DNA from: Delphinus delphis
Taxonomy: Eukaryota > Chordata > Mammalia > Artiodactyla > Delphinidae
DNA length: 64,000 nt
Direction of reading: 5' to 3'
Assembly: GCF_949987515.2 (NCBI RefSeq)
Contig: NC_082689.1
Location: 4,096,001 to 4,160,000 of the forward strand
Part shown: piece by piece, positions 57,791 to 64,000 of the stretch
Layout: the number at the start of each line of letters is the position of its first letter
Numbering within the stretch: the first letter of the stretch is position 1
Translations under genes and position numbers: made by a program
The notes under the pieces: generated by a model
The model's database searches: none
What the model saw: only the letters and a program-made list of their open reading frames with translations
What the model was told of the DNA's origin: nothing

Positions 57791-57900
57791 TGAGACCCCT
57801 CCCCCTGAAATGAGACCCCTCCCCCTGAAATGAGACCCCTCCCCGTGAAATGAGACCCCTCCCCCTGAAATGAGACCCTTCCCCCCGAAACGAGACCCCT
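57791..57900. repeat. 20-bp C-rich minisatellite, 5.5 copies
   Basis: Units of tgagacccctccccctgaaa start at 57791, 57811, 57831, 57851 and 57871, with a half unit at 57891. Copies 3 and 5 carry point changes. The reverse strand has a GGGGGAGGGG block per unit. Confidence 0.97.
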
Positions 57901-57984
57901 TGAATATGAGAGAAAATTCACCATCCTCCCCAACCCTCCACTTCCCTCTCAGCGCCAGCCTTTGTTTCGGCAGGAAAATGGGAA

Positions 57985-58150
57985 ACTAAGGGCTCCCACC
58001 TTCCTGGATTCTGGTGCATAATTTAATCCAAGTGAAGCCTTGGGCACAGGGCCTGGCACACAGCAAGCAGTCACGACAGTTACCAGGAGTTATGGTTACC
58101 CTTGTCACGGTGGTCATTAATAAGAAATATTAATATTATTAATAATAATA
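57985..58150 (+). repeat. MIR SINE 3' part
   Basis: 'cacagggcctggcacacagc' 'aagcagtcacgacagttacc' and the following TTATTA-rich end match the forward MIR 3' region. Confidence 0.6.
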
Positions 58151-58309
58151 CCCAGTGTGCTGTCAATGTCACCTAAATTATGGACAGAAATACTTCACAG
58201 CAGAGCATGAATGACAGAGTCCTTTGGAAAGCTGGGGGCCGCCCACTAATCTGAGAGTCATCAGCCCCATTTCAATAGAGCCATTAATCCCTCACCAATC
58301 CGGTTGATC

Positions 58310-58600
58310 CCCCGGCTTACAGGTCCAAAGGATATCATGAGAAACTTTTCCAAAAATGTTGTTTCAATCCAGATATATTATGTCTACAGAAGGCCTCAGC
58401 TCTGTGAGTCCAATTTCCCTGTCAAAACAAGGAAATGGAACTAATCTTGCCTGATTGGCCCTTACTGAACTCCCGCTGGCTTCAAATGATCACCTTCCCT
58501 CTCCAGAGGCTTATAAACCATCTACTTGAAAATCATTTCTAAATTCCTGCCATGATTCCAGCTCATAGGCCTGTGGTTGAAGGAGATGTCTCATCTTCCT
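58310..58600. repeat. Ancient repeat, possibly L3/CR1-like
   Basis: 'aggtccaaaggatatcatga', 'tttcaatccagatatattat' 'gtctacag' and 'ttcaaatgatcaccttccct' recall a very old, mammal-wide repeat that I associate with CR1/L3-type LINEs. It is unusually readable for its presumed age. The family is not certain. Confidence 0.35.
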
Positions 58601-59559
58601 CTTTTTACAGAAAGTGTCAGAGTTTTCACATGGACCACAGGGTTTACAGAAACAACTACCCCGTGGGCGTAAGTGTCTAAAACTGGGCCTGCATTATCTC
58701 TCCATCCTAATTATCCACATGATTTTCCAGTTGCTCAAAATGGAATTCTGTCTCCATCTAAAAATGCTAGAAGACAGGAGGGCATGAGTTTTTCATCAGA
58801 GTGATTTTTTAAGATTTTTCTTGGGCTTGGTTTTCTAAAAAACTTGGGGCTTATATTTGAATCTATCTGCTCCTGACACCATGAGAAGGTGCAGTGCCTG
58901 AAATTAATTAGGAAAAACCACCCTCAAGTTCTTAGCTTTGTCCTTGCTGTCCAGGACATGCTGAGCTGGGACCACTGTGCTGCTCTGACTGCCACCAAGG
59001 TCGACCCAAAGCAAATCAGAGCTGGGTTCTGGTGGAGGGGAGGCCACAGCAGGAAGGGCTAGTGGGACAAGTGGGGCCGCGTGATGTGGGCAAAGGCTAT
59101 GACGTCGTCCTGGATAACAAGATGTCACAACCGCTCAACCAGAGTGATTCATTTGGGATCTGAGGTACATGACCCAACCCAGCCAATCAACGTTGAGCCC
59201 CAGCCCTGAGACTCTTGCTAAATTTCCTGGGAAAGAGCTTCTCTAACTGTTGTAAGGCTGGAGTTTCCATCTTTGGGAGATGCTATCTAAGGATGCAACA
59301 AAGACAGACAAAAGCAGAACTAAGAGATGGAGACTAGCTTCTGACTATGTCACCTGAATACCTGGAACAAGTTTTCCCTAAAGCTAGAATTAGGTCCCAC
59401 TGGAACTGCAGTTCTATAAGCCAATGAATTCATTTTTTCTTAGGCCAACTTGAATTACATTTCTGTCTATTGCAACTAAAAGAATCTCACCAGTTGTTTG
59501 CAGAACCAGAGAGCTTACAAAGGGATTGGGCAGGCCAAGGACCAAAGGCATTGTGGCAG
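58601..59559. other. Unannotated sequence
   Basis: No recognised repeat or exon. Confidence 0.4.
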
Positions 59560-59955
59560 ACATCACTGATACCTCAAATTTCCCCAATTCTTGGTTTTCC
59601 AGGCTCATGTTGCTTTTCCCTACTTCCTTTGAACTTGGCTGTGGCCACGTGACTTTCTGTGGCAAATGAAATGTGATCAGAGAGGTACATTTCACCTCCA
59701 GGGAGAAGCTTTAGGAGCAGATGTGTTATTTCAACACATCCCTTTTTTCTGCCTTGCCAATCATGGAGGCATCAAGCTGGAGCCTCCCTCATCCCAGGTC
59801 CATGAGACAGAGAGAAGCTCATGTCCCAACCAAGCAGTGATGGACATGTAGCCTGAGTAAGGGGGACAAACAAACAAAAACAAAGTTTTTCAATCCACTG
59901 ATACTTTGGGCTCATTTGTTACTGCAGCATACTTTGTCTGATCCTGACTGATAAA
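59560..59955 (+). mobile_element. Old LTR, MLT/ERVL-MaLR type
   Basis: 'gaacttggctgtggccacgtg' and 'gactttctgtggcaaatgaa' in the body. The typical tail is 'gatactttgggctcatttgt' 'tactgcagca' ending 'gatcctgactgat'. A short (CAAA)n-like patch lies at 59869-59885. Confidence 0.55.
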
Positions 59956-60564
59956 AACATCTGGGCTACGGGAGCAGCAGTGAGAGTCCAGACAAGAACC
60001 ATGCATGGTGGGCATCTTGGGTGACCAGCCAGCTGTGTCGTCTGGGTCTTCCATGTGAGGGGAGAAATGGGGAGGAGGATCTCGAAGATAGGAAGACCCA
60101 GAGGACCATTAGACAAAGCATGTGAACATTGTTAAAATAAAGAGGTAAGGAAATAGTGGGAGGGAAGACTCAGATTGGGTGGTAGCCAGGAAACAGTGGG
60201 TAATACTTGCAATGAACAGCAGCCAAAGGAGATAAGAGAAATGGAATTTGAAAGAAAACACAATAGTGATCACACCCATAGGACAGAACTGAGTTGACTA
60301 ATGAAACTACACTTGAAATTTACCTGTCTGGATTGTTCTGGGAACCAAATTCTCAGCTCACTGACATATTCTGGAGCTCCATGGTAACTCTGGAGAAGGT
60401 CCTGAAAAGAGACAGACCAGAATCCCAAGGGTGTGGTCACTGGGATCAGACTCTACTCATCTTGTCCCACGGGATGGTGTGGCATCCTGATTAGATAAGA
60501 GAGTTTCAAACACTATGAAAGCAGAAAATAATGTGTTTTCTTTCATGTGGGGGATTCTGAAATG
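59956..60564. other. Unannotated sequence
   Basis: No recognised repeat or exon. Confidence 0.4.
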
Positions 60565-61060
60565 GCTTTTATTGTTCTAATGATCTATTGACATACAGCG
60601 AACGACCTCAAAATCTGTGGTTTAAAACAATAGACACGTATTATGCTACAGGTTCTGTGGGTCTGGAATTTGGAAGTGGATCAGCTGGGTGCTTGTGGCT
60701 CAGAGTCTCTCATGAGATTGCAGTCAAGGTATCAGCTGAAGGGTCCACTTCCCAGGTGGCTCATGCACAAGGCTATTGGCAGGAGAGATCAGCTTCTTAC
60801 CCGTGGGCCTCTCCACAGAGCTACATGAGCATCCTTAAAACATGGCAGCTGGTTTCCCCCAGAGCCAATGATCTGAGAGAGAGCAAGGAAGAGGTCACAG
60901 TGCCTTTTATAACCTAGTCCCAAAGCTTAGACCTTGTCTCCAAGAAGTTACAAACCAACACTTCCACCATCTTCTGTTTGTTAGAAACGAGTTGCTAAGT
61001 CTAGCCTACAATCAAAGGGAAAGGAATTAAGCTCCATTTCTTGAAGGAAGGAGTATCAAT
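60565..61060 (-). mobile_element. Old LTR, MLT/ERVL-MaLR type
   Basis: Reverse orientation: 'aaaatctgtggtttaaaaca', 'acaggttctgtgggtctgga', 'gcctctccacagagctacat' and 'ggcagctggtttcccccaga'. Same general LTR type as at 17160. Confidence 0.55.
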
Positions 61061-61108
61061 TTGTGGACAAATTTTTCAATCACCATGCTCATGCATCTTG
61101 TTCTTCAT

Positions 61109-61558
61109 GTGGTAAACAGAACAATGGACTCCAAAGATGTCCTCCTCTTAATTTCTGAAATCTACGAATACGTGACCTTACTTGGCAAAGGGACTTTGCA
61201 GGTGTGATTAAGTTAAAGGGCCTTGAGATGGAGAAATTATCCTGGATCGTTTGGATGGGCTCAGTGTAATCACAGAGTTTCTTATTAGAGGGAGACAGGA
61301 GGGTCAGAGTCAGAGAAGGAGATGTGAGGACAGAAGCAGAAGTCCAGTGATGTGAGGAAGGGCCCATGACCCAAGGGATGTAGGCAGCCCCTAGAAGCTG
61401 GAAAAGGCAAGAAATAAGAGCCTCCAGAAGGAAGGCAGCCCTGCTGACACCATGATTTTAGGACTCCTGATCTCCAAAACTAGAAGAGAATAAACTTATG
61501 TTGTTTTAAGCCCCTAAACGTGTGGTAATTTGTTACAGCAACAATAGGAAACAAATAC
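61109..61558 (+). mobile_element. MLT1-type LTR (well preserved)
   Basis: From TG at 61109, it carries 'aatggactccaaagatgtcc', 'gggactttgcaggtgtgatt' 'aagttaaagg', 'gtcagagtcagagaaggaga', 'cccctagaagctggaaaagg' and 'gttgttttaagcccctaaac', ending '...aacaataggaaac'. About 450 bp, full length, no internal region attached. Confidence 0.88.
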
Positions 61559-61559
61559 A

Positions 61560-62340
61560 CTTAGCAAATATTTGTTGAATCCCCACCACGTGATGAGCAT
61601 GCAGAGCTGCAGGAGATATAAAAGTGGGCAAGAGAGACAAGGAGCAGAAGACAAACAAGCAACCAAGTTCAGGAACAAAATAAACCAATTAGCGATCATT
61701 GCTTATAAAGGCAATACTATGGGTGATCTGATTCAGCCGCTGTGAGGTAGTTGAGAAGTGGCTGAGACTGTGGTCAGAGAAGACCACTGGGAGGAGGTGA
61801 GCTGAGACATCCGTGAGAAGAAGGACCTTCTGCCTCACAAACATCTGGGAGAGGAGCAGAAAGATATCCAGAAAGACGAAACATCAAGCGCAAAATTCCA
61901 GAGGCAAGAATAATCTTGACATATTCCAAGAAGAAAAAACAGGGCGAACAGGAAAAGAGACAGGCAGGGGCCAGGTCAAGGGGGGCCAGGTCAAGGGGGG
62001 CCAGGTCAAGTATGGCCAAGTGAGATGGGATATCAGAGCCAGACTCTGCTCAGGGGACGGTGTGGCCTGATTTACGGGGAAAATTCCCCCTGGTGACTGT
62101 TGGATGTGACTGGAAAGGGACACAGGGGCCACCTGGAGGGGAGCCGGGCAGCTGCTGCTGCAGCCCAAGTGAGAGATGTGGGGTTGGACGAGGTGGGAGT
62201 GATGGAGAGGAAAGGTGGGCTGGAGCAGAGTGTGTTTTCCAGATGGAGAGAAGAGGACTGACCCCACTGGATAGGGGGTGAGAAGTGAGCCACAGAGAAC
62301 AACCAAGGGAATAGTTTGAGCGCAGATGGTGTATTGGGTT
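61560..62340. repeat. Ancient interspersed repeat, class uncertain
   Basis: 'cttagcaaatatttgttgaa' at the left, then 'gggaggaggtgagctgagac' and 'ccagaggcaagaataatctt', recall an old mammal-wide repeat (L2-like in feel). Contains a 15-bp minisatellite. Confidence 0.35.
61966..62010. repeat. 15-bp minisatellite, 3 copies
   Basis: gggggccaggtcaag at 61981-61995 and 61996-62010, with a near-complete copy at 61967-61980. A degenerate fourth ('tatggccaag') follows. Confidence 0.93.
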
Positions 62341-63109
62341 CAAAGGCTGGTGTCCCCTTTACTGGCCGTGGGGCCTCGGGTGTGGGACTAGATTGTCTGT
62401 ACAGCCCTACCCAGCGTGTAGATTCTTTGCGTTATCGATGGTTTTTATCCAGATGGCTCCCGACCTCAGAAACCTACTGCACGTAGTGTTAGCAGAGAGG
62501 GCAAGGAGTAGCCAGCACCCCAACGTGCTAACACTGGGGGGCCTCCTTATCCACAGAGGCACGAGAAGATCCAGGCAGCCCCACGGAAGAACTCACGGAA
62601 GGCAGCAGGGGGGTTGCATGAACTTGCTTAGGCTGCTGCCGAGTGACTCAAGGATACTTGGCATCAGCTCCAGGGGTGATGTGCTTGTCCACCCTGGACT
62701 CTCTGTGCCTTCAGACGAGGGAACCTGACTCCTTCTTCCTTGACATTCACCCAGGATCTGCAGCCCTAGTTTATCAAACTGTACTAACAAACACTGAGTT
62801 AAAATGTTAGGTGCTGTGTCCACTTCTCACTGCAGACGACGGACAAAGAACTGCAGGATCAGAGCATGGTGCCCAGAACTCCTTTCACGCATATTAACTC
62901 CAGCTCACAAAGAAACACGTTCTACAATTCCCAGGCGGAGGGTTGGACTGTTCACACCCGCAAGTGACGCCTAATCTGCCCCATACTCTCTGCGGGCGCG
63001 CAGGGAGATTTTTGCCGCAGGTCGTCTGTAATTCCCAGGCATGTGGTCTATTTCTTCAGAGCAAGGAGAGCCAACAATTTTTGCTAAGCAGTTGCGTTTG
63101 TTTTGACAC
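62341..63109. other. Unannotated sequence
   Basis: No recognised repeat or exon. Confidence 0.4.
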
Positions 63110-63225
63110 TTAATTACCCCGTGATCCTCCAAAAAAAAAAAAAGATAAAATCGCCATTTTTTGGTGCTTTGTCCGTAATGAGAGCTCAGAATATATTTGC
63201 TGAGTGAACGTGTCAATGGATGGAT
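63110..63225 (+). repeat. L2 3'-end-like remnant (weak)
   Basis: 'gctcagaatatatttgctgag' 'tgaacgtgtcaatggatgga' resembles the L2 terminus. An A-run lies at 63131-63143. Confidence 0.35.
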
Positions 63226-64000
63226 GAGGTGGACTATATCTGGAAAATCTGGATCCCACTGGCCAAGCTTCTCAGTGGAAAGTACGGCTCTGACAGCATG
63301 GATCTCAGCATGACAGGGTCAAAAGGTTTGTTAACGATACCAAATGTTCACGGATATCCAATATGTGGCTTAAGCCTTGGGTCACTGCAAAACTTCCTAA
63401 TATTTTTTAGAAGTATATCATTTAAAAATCAATTACATCAGTTACCAAGGGCATGTGCATAGTATTTCCGTTCTCTGGGGAGTTGTTCTTACTGGCCGAG
63501 ATTTCAACTCCTGGCCGGTGGCTTTGGAGAGCTGCATGACTCCGCTCCTTAGCCAATAAAGCGTATCTGTACCCAGAATCTTAAAGCTCTATAGATTCCA
63601 GGAAACAATCGCTTTGGAGCTCCTAGAAAACGATGAAGTAAATAATATAACAGACATGGGAAATGTTACTGCCCCGTAACCCATAAACGGTTGCTTCTAC
63701 ATAATATTACCATGGCAGCCCACGCACTTCATGTTTGTCTTAACGCAAGAACTAGTAAAGGTGACATTCCTTAGCGAGCACGAGAGTAGTTCGGCTTTCT
63801 TGCAACTCACGCGCTTGCAGGACACACGCAAACTGATCAAATGGGAAGATCCCTCCACAGCTTTGTGAGGCTCTGGCTGACTCCCTGGCTCGAGCATTTT
63901 GTGGTCCTTTGACCTGTATTTTCCTGCCTGATGGGCCACGGGGCTCAGCGTGTTGACACAGAGCTTCTTTGGCCAGTCATGGGAGGACGCGTGCACACAT
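63226..64000. other. Unannotated sequence
   Basis: No recognised repeat or exon. A 99-codon reverse frame at 63697-63996 is unrecognised. Confidence 0.4.

Noticed and set aside
57791..57900. Regularly spaced short repeats as a CRISPR-like array
   Set aside because: Units are directly tandem with no unique spacers and the context is mammalian; this is a minisatellite.

Overview
The window looks like non-coding nuclear DNA of a whale or dolphin (Cetacea). The main evidence is several tRNA-derived SINEs of the cetacean CHR type (internal Pol III boxes, A-rich tails, target-site duplications). Supporting evidence is L1 elements of the cetartiodactyl kind and a background of old mammalian repeats (MIR, L2, MER5, Tigger, and LTRs resembling the ERVL-MaLR group). 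I found no complete protein-coding gene, no rRNA, no functional tRNA and no CRISPR array. All family names come from remembered consensus patterns, not a database search, and boundaries of old repeats are approximate.

Layout. 1-6500: old L1, a CHR SINE, MIR, L2 and MER5 remnants, and the left half of an old LTR-like repeat. 6512-12482: a near full-length reverse-strand L1 with a 13-bp target-site duplication. It splits the LTR-like repeat and carries a younger SINE. 12.5-20 kb: mostly unique sequence, with a GT microsatellite, a purine tract, a SINE, L2 pieces, a MIR and an LTR. 20.0-20.7 kb: a short CpG-rich stretch. 21.9-23.6 kb: internal sequence plus 3' LTR of a MaLR-type element. 24.2-29.4 kb: a reverse-strand LTR split by a 5'-truncated forward L1, itself split by a CHR-1 SINE. 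31.4-33.1 kb: a Tigger DNA transposon split by a short L1. 33-39.5 kb: mostly unique and AT-rich. 39.5-42.5 kb: an L2, three LTRs, a 30-bp minisatellite and GT/CA tracts, one LTR apparently broken by an inversion. 42.5-53 kb: largely unique, with candidate conserved non-coding stretches, one SINE and one candidate terminal exon on the reverse strand. 53-64 kb: more LTRs, two minisatellites and old repeats.

As a whole this is an intergenic or intronic interval whose clear content is layered transposon insertions. Target-site duplications let the order of several insertions be read directly. The non-repeat items most worth testing are a possible reverse-strand terminal exon (50011-50361), the CpG-rich patch near 20.1-20.7 kb, and AT-rich stretches that look like regulatory DNA (30.9-31.2, 43.1-43.5 and 47.0-47.25 kb). 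I do not see a clear new biological system.
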